Part shown: positions 25,429 through 38,093 of the stretch, piece by piece
Layout: the number at the start of each line of letters is the position of its first letter
Position numbering within the stretch: the first letter of the stretch is position 1
From: Sebastes aleutianus
Taxonomy: Eukaryota > Chordata > Actinopteri > Perciformes > Sebastidae
Length of the DNA stretch: 64,000 nt
Reading direction: 5' to 3'
Assembly: GCA_916700875.1 (NCBI GenBank)
Contig: CAKAKS010000066.1
Span: 35,741,490 to 35,805,489 of the forward strand
Notes under the pieces: model-generated
What the model was told of the DNA's origin: nothing
Database searches by the model: none
What the model saw: the letters and a program-made list of their open reading frames with translations, nothing else
Translations under genes and position numbers: made by a program

Positions 25429-27048
25429 CACACATGGACAAAATTGTTGGTACCCTTCCGTTAAAGAAAGAAAAACCCACAATGGTCACTGAAATAACTT
25501 GAAACTGACAAAAGTAATAATAAATCAAAATTTACTGAAAATGAACTAATGAAAATCAGACATTGCTTTTGAATTGTGGTTCAACAGAATCATTTTAAAA
25601 AACAAACTAATGAAACTGGCCTGGACAAAAATGATGGTAACCTTAACTTAATATTTAGTTGTACAACCTTTTGAGGCAATCACTGCAAACAAGAGATTTC
25701 TGTAACTCTCAATGAGACTTCTGCACCTGTCGACAGGTATTTTGGCCCACTCCTCGTGAGCAAACTGCTCTAGCTGTCTCAGGATGGAAGGGTGCCTTCT
25801 CCGAATGCATGTTTCAGCTCCTTCCACAGATGTTCAATAGGATTTAGATCAGGGCTCATAGAAGGCCACTTCAGAATAGTCCAATGTTTTGTTCTTAGTC
25901 ATTCTTGGGTGTTTTTAGCTGTGTTTTGGGTCATTATCCTGTTTGAGGACCCATGACCTGCAACTGAGACCAAGCTTTCTGACACTGGGCAGCACATTTC
26001 GCTCCAGAATGCCTTGATAGTCTTGAGATTTCATTGCACCCTGCACAGATTCAAGACACCCTGTGCCAGATGCAGCAAAGCAGCCCCATAACATAACCGA
26101 GCCTCCTCCATGTTTCACATTAGGTACAGTGTTCTTTTCTTTGGATGCTTCATTTTTGCGTCTGTTAACATAGAGCTGATGTGACTTGCCAAAAAGCTCC
26201 AGTTTTGTCTCATCTGTCCAAAGGACATTCTCCCAGAAGCTTTGTGGCTTGTCAATATGCATTTTGGCAAATTCCAGTCTCGCTTTTTTATGATTTGGTG
26301 TCCTCCTCGGTCGTCTTCCATTAAGTCCACTTTGGCTCAAACAGTGACGGATGGTGCGATCTGACACTGATGTACCTTGACCTTGGAGTTCACCTCTAAT
26401 CTCTTTGGAAGTTGTTCTGGGCTCTTTGGTTACCATTCGTATTATCCGTCTCTTCAATATGTCATCAATTTTCCTCTTGCGGCCACGTCCAGGGAGGTTG
26501 GCTACAGTCCCGTGGACCTTCAACTTCTGAATAATATGTGCAGCTGTAGTCACAGGAACATCAGGCTGCTTGGAGATGGTCTTATAGCCTTTACCTTTAA
26601 CATGAAGGTCTATAATGTTCTTTCTGATCTCCTGAGACAACTCTCTCCTTAGCTTTCTGTGGTCCATGTTCAGTGTGGTACACACCATGATACCAAACAG
26701 CACAGTGACTACTTTTCACCCTTTAAATAGGCAGACTGACTGATTACAAGTTTGAAGATACCTGTGATGCTAATTACAGGACACACCTTAGTTTAACATG
26801 TCCCTATGGTCAAACTATTTTACATCTTTTCTAGGGGTAACATCATTTTTGTCCAGGCCAGTTTCATTAGTTTGTTTTTTAAAATGATTCTGTTGAACCA
26901 CAATTCAAAAACAATGTCTGATTTTCATCAGTTAATTTTCAGTAAATTTGTATTTATTATTACTTTTGTCAGTTTCAAGTTATTTTAGTGACCATTGTGG
27001 GTTTTTCTTTCTTAAATGGAAGGGTACCAACAATTTTGTCCACGTGTG
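25429..27048 (-). mobile_element. Tc1-like DNA transposon, IR/DR type, inactive
   Basis: A 1620-bp element flanked by TA on both sides (25427-25428 and 27049-27050), the standard Tc1/mariner target. Its terminal inverted repeats are about 210 bp. Each holds an outer copy (CATGGACAAAATTGTTGGTA on the left) and an inner copy (CTGGACAAAAATGATGGTAA) of the same motif, the IR/DR arrangement known from fish Tc1 elements such as the Sleeping Beauty lineage. Outer and inner repeats are well preserved at both ends. The transposase inside is broken, so the copy could only move if supplied with enzyme in trans. Confidence 0.92.
25648..26688 (-). pseudogene. Tc1 transposase pseudogene (frameshift plus nonsense)
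   Basis: In the family this enzyme cuts and pastes the surrounding element. From the ATG at 26688 the frame shows the paired-like helix-turn-helix DNA-binding region (KGYKTISKQ, then PGRGRKRKI, a GRPR-type hook). The catalytic core follows, with first Asp in VLWTDETKLELFG and second Asp in QDNDPKHS. The frame then closes at a stop at 25915. The remaining core, including MSPDLNPIEHLWKEL with the third catalytic Glu (DD34E), continues in another frame. That frame also has TGA where Trp is usual, a few codons after the shift, and runs to a TAA at 25648-25650. Two disabling lesions separate the second Asp from the Glu, so the copy is dead. Family identification is firm; the age of the lesions is not known. 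Confidence 0.9.
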
Positions 27049-27520
27049 TAAGTGTTGTATGCTTACATTATATCAATGTGTAAAAGTGAGTTAATACAGC
27101 CAGGCACCCGCTAGGGGAGCTGTTAAGTAAGGGATGCTGTTTTAGAGGAAGATTGCCTTGGGCTTTGTATGTAACCGGAAGTCTCCTCTACGGTCGTGAG
27201 CAGTAATCCTCTGTATATGTTTACGTTTCTTGCAAGCCTCAATAAAGTTACTCTGAGGACAGTAAGGTGTTCGAGTAGTCTTTTAAAGTCGAAGTTACCA
27301 CAATAAGCAAAATGTTTAAAATCGCAATGAGATGGTATCGTGACCTAAATATTGTGATAATATTGTATCGTTGGCCTCTGGTGATTACCACCCCTATTTC
27401 TAACCATCTGATGGCCAACTCTTAACTCATAACACGGTCTTGAATTGTCCTTGGACATGAACAATCCCAAGGGAGTCTTTCCCATCTCTACCATCCATCC
27501 CATATGACATGAACGCAGCA

Positions 27521-27797
27521 TTAAAGCTGCAGTGGGTAGAGATGGAGAAAATATGATTACAAAAAGTTATTTTTAAAAAACGGTCACTATATCCTGACAG
27601 TAGTGCATGAGACAGTTAATCAGGTGCTCCTGATGACATCTGCAAGATTTCACAGACCGGAGGAAAACAAGCAGAGCCATGAGGATGTGCAGAAGTCTAG
27701 TTTACTCTCAGAACTCTTGAATTACAAATATACTGAAAGGTTATTATGGGATTTTTGTCCAATGATGCCAAAACAATTGTTGCCTACTAAGCTTTAA
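27521..27797 (+). mobile_element. TTAA-flanked MITE family 1, internally deleted copy
   Basis: It begins TTAAAGCTGCAGTGGGTAGA and ends CTACTAAGCTTTAA. The middle of the longer copies is missing: it jumps from the block with ACAGACCGGAGGAAAACAAG directly to GCAGAGCCATGAGGATG. Such deletion derivatives are usual for MITE families. Confidence 0.8.
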
Positions 27798-28990
<1,193 letters not shown>

Positions 28991-29427
28991 TACACCGATC
29001 AGCTATAACATTAGGTCAGCAAGGGCCAGTAGCTCTTCTATTGGATCAGACAACACGGGCCAGCCTTCGCTCCCCACGTGCATCAATGAGCCTCGGGTCT
29101 GACCCTGTCGCCGGTTCACCAGTTCTCCTTCCTTGGACCACTTTTGGTAGGTCCTGACCACTGCAGACTGGGAACATCCCACAAGAGCTGCAGTTCTGGA
29201 GATGCTCTGACCCAGTCGTCTATCCAGCACTATCTGGCCCTCGTCAAAGTCACTCACATCCTTACACTGGCCCATTTTTTCTGCTTCCAACACAAAGGTC
29301 AAAGTTCAAAATGTTCACTAGCTGTCTAATATATCCCCCCCCACTGCCAGGTGCCATGGTAACCAGATAATCCATGTTATTCACTTCACCTGTCGGTGGT
29401 CTGAATGCTGTGGCTGATCGTTGTGGA
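28991..29427 (-). mobile_element. Tc1/mariner element, deletion derivative
   Basis: The left end TACACCGATCAGCTATAACA and the reverse complement of the right end (CCACAACGATCAGCCACAGC) form the terminal inverted repeats of a common fish Tc1-type element. Only about 437 bp remain. A 5' portion of the transposase gene is joined almost directly to the opposite terminus. Confidence 0.8.
29038..29275 (-). pseudogene. Tc1 transposase N-terminal remnant
   Basis: From the ATG at 29275 the frame shows a Tc1-type helix-turn-helix: SDFDEGQIVLDRRLGQSIS, then TAALVGCSQSAVVRTYQKWS and VNRRQGQ. The expected continuation (GRPR-like linker and DDE core) is shifted out of frame and then lost to the internal deletion. 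It cannot encode a catalytic enzyme. This family is distinct from the Tc1 at 25429-27048, as shown by different ends and sequence. Confidence 0.8.
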
Positions 29428-30002
29428 TCGCTGCAGTTTTAGAAAAACTGTATAGCGACTGGAATAAGTTTCTCTTTGCAATATAAGGAAATAAAACACC
29501 ACATCCCACTAAAAATATGAAGCTCATAAAAGTATAGTTTTGTTATAATAATCCAATACTTTTGTTGAGTTCTCAGAGCTCACCAGTTCTCATAGGCTTT
29601 TCCAAGAGCTCCTCTTGTGCACATCTGAGCCCATTACGGACCCATGAAACACTGTAACTCTTAATGCATCACACGTTTTTCTCCACCAATGTTCAAGCTA
29701 TCTTCTCTTTTGCGGAATCACACCAGGTGATAGCAATAATAAATGCTGCCAATATGCAATCATAATCCATCCTTATTGCCATAAGGCAAGAAGTTTGCAG
29801 GCCTGCTACAATGTTCCTGTTTTGAAATTAAGTTGAAGTTAAACTATCTGACACAAAACTATTTGTTTTCTTCTTACTAGTATTAGTATTAGTATTAGTA
29901 TTAATATTAGTATTAGAGCAGATATCAGTATCTTTGTTTATGTCAGACAATAAGAAACAAGAAATTATAGCAGAAATATGCTATGAATAAGATATACGTG
30001 AG
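29428..30002. other. Intronic sequence without recognised gene
   Basis: No gene seen. A short TATTAG hexanucleotide repeat lies at 29878-29918. Confidence 0.35.
29878..29918. repeat. (TATTAG)n short tandem repeat
   Basis: About seven hexanucleotide units with one TATTAA variant. Confidence 0.9.
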
Positions 30003-30121
30003 TTAACCCCTTAAAACTCTGACGGCCCGCTTTCGGAGGTTGTAGCGGGCTCAGTTTTCAAGGTACAGGGGAGATACTGGTATCATGTGAAACTAGAACC
30101 TAAAGAATCCATCAGTACCAA
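30003..30121. mobile_element. Fragment of the repeat seen at 25038-25175
   Basis: Shares GGTTGTAGCGGGCTCAGT, then GATACTGGTAT and a GAAACTA block in the same order as 25038-25175. It stops where the LINE 5' end begins, so the LINE probably inserted into it. Confidence 0.65.
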
Positions 30122-30133
30122 CACTGATCCAAG

Positions 30134-30838
30134 ATGGCGCTAACTACGGCTGCCTCGGCGAGTTGGTGGGCTCTGTTTTTCTTGTTTTTTTGTGTTTCTT
30201 TAGTTTTTTGTGAAAGTTCACGGATTGTTTTCTCTAGAGAAGACATCCTGAACCTCAGGGAATCCACCCCATCAGATCTTTTTCCCACATTTCTGGCTCC
30301 TTCAGCGGATTTAATGCACCTTTTACTGGGAGCTGTGGCCCTCGGCCGAGCGATTAAGCGCAGGAGAGGAAAGCGCTCTGGAGTGCTGGTTCGCTTCAGA
30401 CAGAGAGGACTAAAAACTCCGCTGCCCGCGATATTCCTCTCCAACGTGCGCTCACTGTGCAACAAAGTGGACGAGTTGCTGCTGATGGTGAGAAACAACA
30501 GAGACTGTTCCCTCTCTTCAGTCTTGTGTTTTACTGAGTCGTGGTTGTGTGGAACTATACCGGACTCTGCGCTGCAGCTGCCCGGCTTCCAGCAGTTCCG
30601 AGCCGACCGCGACCCGGAGTTATCACACAAGTCAAAAGGAGGGGGAATATGTTTCTACATTAACGACGGCTGGTGCAAGGACGTGACAGTGCTTCTGCGG
30701 ACATGTTCTCCGGATCTGGAATCCTTTTTTATCAATTGCAAACCATTTTATTCCCCCCGTGAATTCTCCTCCTTCATTCTGGTCGGTGTTTACATCCCGC
30801 CTCAGGCTCATGTGGAGCTCGCGCAGCGGCAGCTTGGA
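30134..30838 (+). pseudogene. LINE endonuclease domain, truncated
   Basis: In the intact family this domain nicks target DNA to prime reverse transcription. Here about 235 codons are open from the ATG. Visible are an N-terminal hydrophobic stretch (residues about 10-30), the APE-type start FLSNVRSLCNKVDEL with its conserved Asn, and the catalytic Glu in CFTESWL. GGGICFYINDGWC and LVGVYIPPQAHVELAQRQL follow. The remaining endonuclease motifs (GDFN and the SDH region) are absent because the frame meets the reverse-transcriptase segment abruptly near 30838. It cannot be a working nuclease. Confidence 0.8.
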
Positions 30839-30840
30839 GA

Positions 30841-31737
30841 AAGGACAAAACTCCCGCAAGGCCGCCGGCCCAGACGCTGTCTCACCTGCAACCCTCAAAC
30901 ACTGTGCAGACCAGTTGTCTCCAGTGTTTACAGGGATCTTCAACACCTCCCTGGAAAGCTGCAGGGTGCCGGCCTGCTTCAAAGCCTCCACCATCATCCC
31001 GGTCCCCAAGAAGCCAAGGATCACAGGTCTTCAGGATTACAGACCTGTCGCCCTGACCTCTGTGATAATGAAGACCGTTGAACGCCTTGTGCTCCACCAC
31101 CTAAAGACAATAACCAACCCCCTGCTGGACCCACTGCAGTTTGCCTACAGAGCCAACAGATCTGTAGACAACACAGTAAATTTAGCCCTCCATTACATTC
31201 TCCAGCACCTGGACTCCCCTGGCTCCTATGCCAGGATCCTGTTTGTGGACTTCAGCTCCGCATTCAACACCATCAGCCCAGCTCTGCTACAGGACAAGCT
31301 TTCCCTGCTGAGCGTGCCTGACTCCACCTGCAGGTGGATCACAGACTTTCTAACTGATAGGAGTCAGCATGTAAGGCTGAGGAAGCAAGTCTCCGACACA
31401 CAGAACATCAGCACCGGTGCCCCCCAAGGCTGCGTTCTCTCCCCACTGCTCTTCTCCCTGTACACCAACGGCTGCACCTCCAGACACCAATCTGTCAAGC
31501 TCCTTAAGTTTGCAGACGACACCACCCTCATCGGCCTCATCTCCGAGGGTGACGAGTCTGCCTACAGATGGGAGGTTGACCATCTGGCATCCTGGTGCAG
31601 CCAGAACCACATGGAGCTGAACGCTCTGAAGACAGTGGAGATGACAGTGGACTTCAGGAGGAACTCAGCCCCGCTCCCCCCCATCATCCATCGCCCAGGA
31701 CCTCAAGTGGGAGCTAAACATCAGCTCCCTCATCAGT
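30841..31737 (+). pseudogene. LINE reverse transcriptase domain, partial
   Basis: The frame starts at RKAAGPDAVSPATLK, the usual entry to the palm. It continues with YRPVALTSVIMK, LDPLQFAYRANRS, motif A FVDFSSAFNTI, motif B STGAPQGCVLSPLLFSLY and motif C FADDT, so the catalytic aspartates are present. Near 31690 a deletion shifts the frame, which ends at 31737. The thumb and C-terminal segment continue in another frame. It is the best-preserved part of the element but not a complete enzyme. Confidence 0.85.
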
Positions 31738-32013
31738 AAGGCCCAGCAGAGGATGTACTTCCTGCGGCATCTGAAGAAATTCAACCTGCCACAGACCATG
31801 ATGGTGCACTTTTACTCGGCCATCATCGAGTCCATCCTCACCTCCTCCATCACCGTCTGGTTCGCCGCTGCCACCGCCAGGGACAAGGCCAGGCTGCAGC
31901 GGGTCATCCGTGCTGCAGAGAAGGCGATCGGCTGCAACCTTCCCTCCCTCCAGGACCTGTACACCTCCAGGACCTTAAGGAGGGCAGGGAAGATTCTCTG
32001 CACCTCAAATTAA
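31695..32013 (+). pseudogene. LINE ORF2 C-terminal remnant
   Basis: The C-terminal part of the same polyprotein in a third frame. Sequence includes QRMYFLRHLKKFNLPQ, FYSAIIESILTSSITVWF and LQRVIRAAEKAIG. It ends at a stop at 32011-32013, short of the LPSGRRYR-type terminus usual in this group. Confidence 0.8.
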
Positions 32014-32129
32014 TCTTCAGGTTCCAGCTTTCAGATGATGTACACCACTTCTATGTGACATCTACTGTTAACTTTTCATCTAACCCTGAACATCCCCTGT
32101 CCCCCACCCCTATCCCTCTAAAAAAAAGA

Positions 32130-33855
32130 GTTCGGAATGGCTTATATTACATTACAAGTATGTCCTCCAGAGAGAACTAACTTTAGTTTTCAACAGGAAA
32201 TTTTCCAGCTTAGCACATATCTTGATAACGCTTCAATGATTAGATTTCTTAAATATCAAATATCATTATCTCAAAAACCCAGTATAAGTCAGGTTCTATT
32301 AATGTACATATCATATGCAAATGCATTTGAGTATCTCTAAAACAAGCTATTTGTTCAATGAGAAACTGTTTGGTGCTAATGCTTTTCAAAATTAATGAAA
32401 AAAACATATCAACCAGTAACCTTGAAACTGCAGGTTTACCTGTTGAACTGTGATTTTTTGCATATGCTCACACCTGTAATGTACATGGTGACGGTTTGGG
32501 CAGAAAGGGCATGTAAACCAATCCCAGACTGAGGCTTTAGATTGGATCAGGTGTTTCCAGAACAAGGCTGGAGCTAAGACTTGATGTCTTCATGTTTTTG
32601 TAACAAGTGTGCTGAAGCTATAATAATGTGACATGAAATACGTCTCACACACAAGAACACACACATACAAACCAAAACCAAGATCCACAGTCATGTGTTA
32701 GCTAAATAACTATCTCTCTCACACACACAGAGAACATCCCCCTCCCACCAGGCTCAGCTGCTCCTCTACCTCCCATCACACTGACCTTCACCTGTCACAC
32801 AGGCTTCATATTTACAGCCACCACAGCCCATCTGCCCACGCTCAGCCCCGACTGTCAATCAGCAGCAAGCCGCCTCCCCCTCTGCCAATCCATCAACAGA
32901 CCTAAAGTACTGAACCGCACCGCCGGCCCAAACACTGACATCAACAACAAGTGATCCAACGCTTGATGGGTTGATGCTACTTTTGGTGAAATTGATACCT
33001 ACTCAAGGTTTAGGTAGGAACCCTTTCACTAAAAATGTTGACACTAAAAACAGAGCCTGTAAAGCCTCTTTTCAGCCGCAGGAACTTTCCCCCAGAAGTA
33101 GGAACCTTTGAACTCGTTGCGTTTCAACCACGGGGACCAGGGTCAAAAAATGCCCAGGTCAGGGGGTAGTACTTTCTGAAAGTACAGGAATAATTGGGTT
33201 GGAGTTTGCAGGGATAGCCGTCGCCGATTGGTCAAACACACACACCGTGCCGCTGCTTCAACTCGTGTAATGCTTCATTCATAAAACAAGGAAATCCACT
33301 AATATCGATTTAGGACCATTTGAGGACGAGGGGAGAGGATTTCTCTTTGTTTGATAACATCTAAAGTAAAGTTAGGCTCTGCTGTCGACAAGCTGAGAGG
33401 CCGAGCTGTAGAAGAGACAGACAGCGCAGCGGTGCTGTTAATGAGAAAGGAAAAAAAAAAGATTTTTGGATTGTTTCACAGCGGTTACGTTCTAAAGCAA
33501 AAATAAATAACCATCAAACACTCAACAGGTGATTTACTGTAAGGACAGACGCTCTTAGCTTCATTTTACTCCTCTGCATTTCATTTGTTACATCCAACGT
33601 GCATCAGTACATTAACGCAGCAGTAAATACTGTCGCAGTGAGACAAAACCTACGGTTGATTTTTTTTTTTTCAACGTGTTTCTTAGATGAAACGGGCGAG
33701 CACACTGAACTACAGGCTGCAGACTGTGTTTCTTTCTACCAGCAGCCCTCGTCCCATGTCATGTTGCTTTTTCATACGTCAGTGAACTAATTTGCCCGAT
33801 CTTAGCAGGTCTTTAGACCACGGAGTAAACGCAGACAACAATTGGCCGAAGGAAG
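32130..33855. other. Intronic sequence, partly repeat-derived
   Basis: No gene recognised. The part 33010-33230 (AGGAACTTTCCCCCAGAAGT and neighbours) has the look of a dispersed fish repeat, but no second copy occurs in this window, so this is unproven. Confidence 0.3.
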
Positions 33856-34531
33856 TAGGGATGTTCATAATTAACCGTTTAACCGCTAACCGACATTAAG
33901 CATTTTAACCGATTAACGCTATCGGTTAAAACGGTTAAAAGAAATATTTATAATTAATTAAAAAGCTGAGCAGCTCAAGCTGGTCCACCTTAACAGCCCA
34001 CCTTAAGAGGTGGAGCCGGAGTTGCAGGATACAGGAAGTCGGCTCCGGTCTCTCCGGCTCAGGCTTGCTCCGGCACAGTTGAGCGGAGCGGAGGAGTTGT
34101 AGTTTCGTAGCATTTATTCAGCAACAAATAAACTGTACACACACTGCTACACCTACGTTCACAGCTAGAACGCCACCAACAACCTCACACTCACCGCCAA
34201 CACACACACGGACACTCGTTGAAGTTACGTCGCGCTGACAGACTGTATGTGTGTTGCGGCGACGGCGATCAAGAAGCCTCCGGCAATGCTAGAGCTGCTA
34301 ACATAGCACAAATACACACACTGTTTATTGGGCAATCACTATCGTTAAACTAAACTAAATGTGCGGTGGAGACTTTTACTGGGAAAGTGGCTGAATGCGT
34401 GCACGATACTACACGCAGCAGCGTGGCTGCTAAGTTAACGCTCCCGGACGGTGAACTGGGTTCTCAGTTGTCTGTTGTGCTCCTGCAGCTGGCACGAGGC
34501 ACAAATGTTGTCGGTTAACAGTTAATAATTG
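33856..34531. mobile_element. hAT-like MITE (AACCGTTTAACCG ends)
   Basis: The left end TAGGGATGTTCATAATTAAC, followed by CGTTTAACCG, is mirrored at the right by CGGTTAACAGTTAATAATTG. The interior is non-coding. The right end abuts a fragment of MITE family 1, and no clear target duplication was found. Boundaries are approximate. Confidence 0.55.
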
Positions 34532-34674
34532 TCCCCCGGGGGACCGGGGGACACAGAGAAATATGATTGTTTTCAGATTACCTGTCTCATGCACTACTGT
34601 CAGGATATAGTGAACGTTTTAGAAAAATAACGTTTTCATCATATTTGCTCCATTTCTACCCACTGCAGCTTTAA
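34532..34674 (-). mobile_element. TTAA MITE family 1, truncated inverted copy
   Basis: The reverse complement begins TTAAAGCTGCAGTGGGTAGA and runs through ACTATATCCTGACAGTAGTG and CATGAGACAGGTAATCTGAA, as in the other copies. It then breaks off at the hAT-like element to its left. Confidence 0.8.
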
Positions 34675-34849
34675 TGCATCACCATATAGGAGTAAGGAAT
34701 GGAAATGCATTCAACATGAAGTCCTACCGAAGAACACACACCTTACAGGTGGAGACATTCATTTAATGTCTGTGATACGATCTTATGTATCTTTTACCAT
34801 TCTTTTATTGAAAGCCTTTTAACCTTTTCTTTTACCTGCTGGTTTAACA

Positions 34850-35378
34850 GGTTGTCTGTGAAGGACAAGAACAGTCTAAATAGTATAGTCAAAGTGTGCT
34901 CCAAGATTACTGGAGTTCAGCAGAAGGACTTGGGCACAATTTGGGAGAAACAGGTGGCTGAGAAAGCAAAACAAATTATCAGCCAACCAGATCACATTCT
35001 TTGGGCTGAATTCTCTCTGAAGCCTTCAGGCCGACGTTATAATGTGCCCTTAAGGAGAACAAATCGTTACTCCAAGTCCTTTATCCCTTCTGCTATTAAG
35101 CTGCTGAACACAGACCATACCCATTTGAAATGACTGTTATTTAGAGGAATCTTAAGATATGCTGTTCTTATGTATTGTTGATTTTGATTTTATTTTTGGC
35201 TTTTATTGCTATATTCCTATGTATTTATATGGTTCTTATTGTAACTTGTCCCTCCAACTGCCCCATGCCTTTAATATGTTTCCTTTGGCTTAACTAATTC
35301 TTGGTTGTCTGTTTTATGTATGGATGTAAAAATTAATTGCCCCCTTGGGGATAAATAAAGTTGACTGGACTGAACTGA
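34850..35378 (+). mobile_element. 5'-truncated LINE 3' end (L2-like)
   Basis: An open stretch of about 93 codons to the stop at 35131-35133 shows SVKDKNSLNSIVKVCSKITG, SLKPSGRRYNVPLRRTNRY and SFIPSAIKLLN. This is the C-terminus of a fish L2-type LINE polyprotein. It is followed by a 3' UTR ending TTGCCCCCTTGGGGATAAAT then AAAGTTGACTGGACTGAACT, the typical tail with short terminal repeats. It is a different copy from the one at 30126-32129. Confidence 0.8.
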
Positions 35379-35795
35379 ACTAGCAAAGGGGGCGTTGTTA
35401 TATAATAAAAAATGAAAACTGTCAGCGTCTGGACATTGCATACCACTCATTTCCTAATGGTTCCTAACATGCAGCTAAGAGAATCTTTTTGAATTGTAAG
35501 TGATAAAGGACAGACGTGAAAGCTGGGCAGCCACACCTTCAGCAGTACTTTGCTTTCTAACGTACGGTATCAAGTATGTCTAATGGGATGAAGTGGCTTC
35601 CAGTTGCGTACAGTCAGTTCTTATTAGTCCTACTCTTAGTCCTGTGCAGGTAGAGAAATGTCAGCTACAAATTTATTTTGTGCACACACACACGTGAACA
35701 CACCTATGATTCCAGTAATGCCTCATATTTCCATCGCTTCACCACCGCTGTCTAGAAAAGTGGGGCAAATGCTCCAGGTAGTACAGCATACTAAG

Positions 35796-36064
<269 letters not shown>

Positions 36065-36236
36065 CCCTGCAGGTAGTGCGTGCCTGGGTAGGTGGCCACT
36101 GGATTCAGCCCCCTGCATCTCAATGACAACCCAACATCTACAGGGATTTATCTAAATGCAAATCAGATGCCTTCACTCAACAACACACATAACTTACTTT
36201 GCATGCGCCGAAATACACGATGCAGCCGGGTACAGA

Positions 36237-36296
36237 CAGCCAGACAGTCAGACAGCTAGACAGTCAGACAGCTAGACAGTCAGACAGCTAGACAGG
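36237..36296 (+). repeat. Minisatellite, 16-bp unit CAGACAGCTAGACAGT
   Basis: About 3.5 tandem copies of a 16-bp unit that is itself built from CAGACAGT/CTAGACAG half units. Confidence 0.9.
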
Positions 36297-38093
36297 CACC
36301 CGGGCAGCTGGGCGGCCCTTCGGCTCTGCTTTCCCTTTTATCTGTGCCCTCTAGAGCATGCTCATTTTCACCAAATTCACTTTTAATTGAGAGCTAATTT
36401 AGCAAAGCCAAATTCACACTGGAGGTAGATTTGATAGGAACTGAGGAGGGGAGCAAAGGGAGAAGAAGAGAGAGGGAGAGGGGAAGGAAGGAAGGAAGAA
36501 GGGAGAGCGGGATTTGGAGTGGCAGGTGACAATAAAATCTGCTGTTCATGTCATTCTCACTCTCAAAGGAGAGAAGCAGTTTGAACGACAAGAAGAAAGA
36601 GGGAGAGGAGAGAAAAATATGAGGAAAAACAAGGTAGAAATGCACAAGTTTAATTTGTTACCAAGTAGACTTAAAAGACAAATATAAAACTTGTGCACTG
36701 GGAAAAAGATTCATTGATATTTAACCAGAAGGTCTTCATTAGGCAATCCAAAAGCAGCTTCTTAGAGTTGTCCTAAACAGCCACAGACAAAATGTGTTTT
36801 CATTTCAGTAGCAACAATGTCAATCGAACTGCTGTTCACCTCAATGACCTGTGCTATCCTTCCCATTGATAAAGTTCACCCAGAGCGATGTGCAAGGTGT
36901 TTATGAAGCTGCTAGGACCTGCAACCCGCCATGTAAACCATGCTGTAAACTGATCTGTGCTTCAAAGGTTATCCGGGGTCTCTGCGATGGGGAAACAACC
37001 TCCTTGATGCTGCCTGATGCTTTCTCCACGTCTACATAGCTGTTAATTAGCCTGGCTAAGTGCACCATTAATCGATTGCTTGTCTCTATGCTATATCTCA
37101 TAACGGTGCTGCACTCTGGCAACGCCAGGCGAAGAAATGCGAGGTTCAGGAAGTCACACTTTTCCACTGGTGAAATACTGGTGCTGGAGGCAGAGGAAGC
37201 AGAGAGTAATGGCTGCCTCTCAAAGACAGGAGTGGGTGGTGGTGTGCTGATGGCTGAGAGGAGGAAAACTACTGCAGAGTTTAACATTATTAGAATCGAT
37301 TATATTACCACTCTGGACAAGTGGAAGAATATTTGGACAAGCAACACAAATTAGTTTGAACCAGGAAGTTCAAAGTCAGAGCTACAGTATATCAGTCAAA
37401 GAAACACAGACTTTTATTCTGAATAGAAAGGTATAGTCTTTTTGCAACTTTGAGCAGCAGAAATTCTCACATTACAGATATGATTGATTGAAATGCTCTG
37501 AAACACATAACAAAAGCTCTTATGAACCCATCAGCACTAAAGAGACACGTGAAGTAAATTTGAAGTGAAAGAAAATAAAAGTGATGAAAAAAATTTGTTT
37601 GGAAAAAGAAGCTCCCGTCGGTGCAACAAAATATGACAAGTGATGAAGACACTTGTTGTTCAGGCACTTTCGTCAGATGGCAAACACATAAATGTAGAAA
37701 TAAAGAGAATTTATTACAGATAAAAGACTACTGTATACAAATCAGGTACTGCCTCAACAGGTGGCGGGCATGCTGCTGACTTCAATCCAAGCTAGTGATG
37801 CTGTGTAGACACATGTGCACACATGCTGACAGGGTTCCAACTAAAGGGGTAATAATGACATGCATCAATGAATATTGGTAAATTTCCACCAAGCAAAGTT
37901 TTGGATTTGATCAAGTCAGCAGACGGCAGGGCTTCAAACTGATTTGTGCGAGTTTACGAAATATACAAAAAAAAGTCATAAATTGTTGTTTTTATCTTTT
38001 TTTGTGAACACTGCCTTCTTTTTTTGTTGTTGATGATACATTACATATTAATAAATAAACTATCTTTCAGAAGCCGAAAAATGGCGTCGCTCC

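Larger units (their letters stand above)
24955..27396. mobile_element. hAT-like repeat remnant hosting a Tc1 insertion
   Basis: Sequence with GATAC/ATCG-rich termini. The left part begins near AAAAATCGATACAGCATAG. The right part ends GATTACCACCCCTA, whose reverse complement TAGGGGTGGTAATC resembles other hAT-type ends here. The interior block 25038-25175 also occurs at 30003-30121. A complete Tc1 element (25429-27048) interrupts it. The left boundary is approximate. Confidence 0.45.
30126..32129 (+). mobile_element. Jockey-group LINE (L2/CR1/Rex1-like), internally deleted
   Basis: A non-LTR retrotransposon that keeps its 5' end (CCAAGATGGCGC with the initiator ATG at 30134). This is unusual, because most LINE copies are 5'-truncated. 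It encodes the start of an APE-type endonuclease, then a reverse transcriptase, then a C-terminal region, each in a different frame because of deletions near 30838 and 31690. The 3' part ends in non-coding sequence with an A-run (32121-32128), which may mark the tail. Family placement (L2, CR1 or Rex1) is from remembered motif similarity and was not tested. Confidence 0.85.

Noticed and set aside
30112..31100. Minus-strand frames opposite the LINE
   Set aside because: Antisense of the endonuclease and reverse-transcriptase segments; no independent protein signature.
36237..36296. Regular tandem units resembling a CRISPR array
   Set aside because: Contiguous 16-bp tandem repeat without unique spacers, in a vertebrate genome; a minisatellite.
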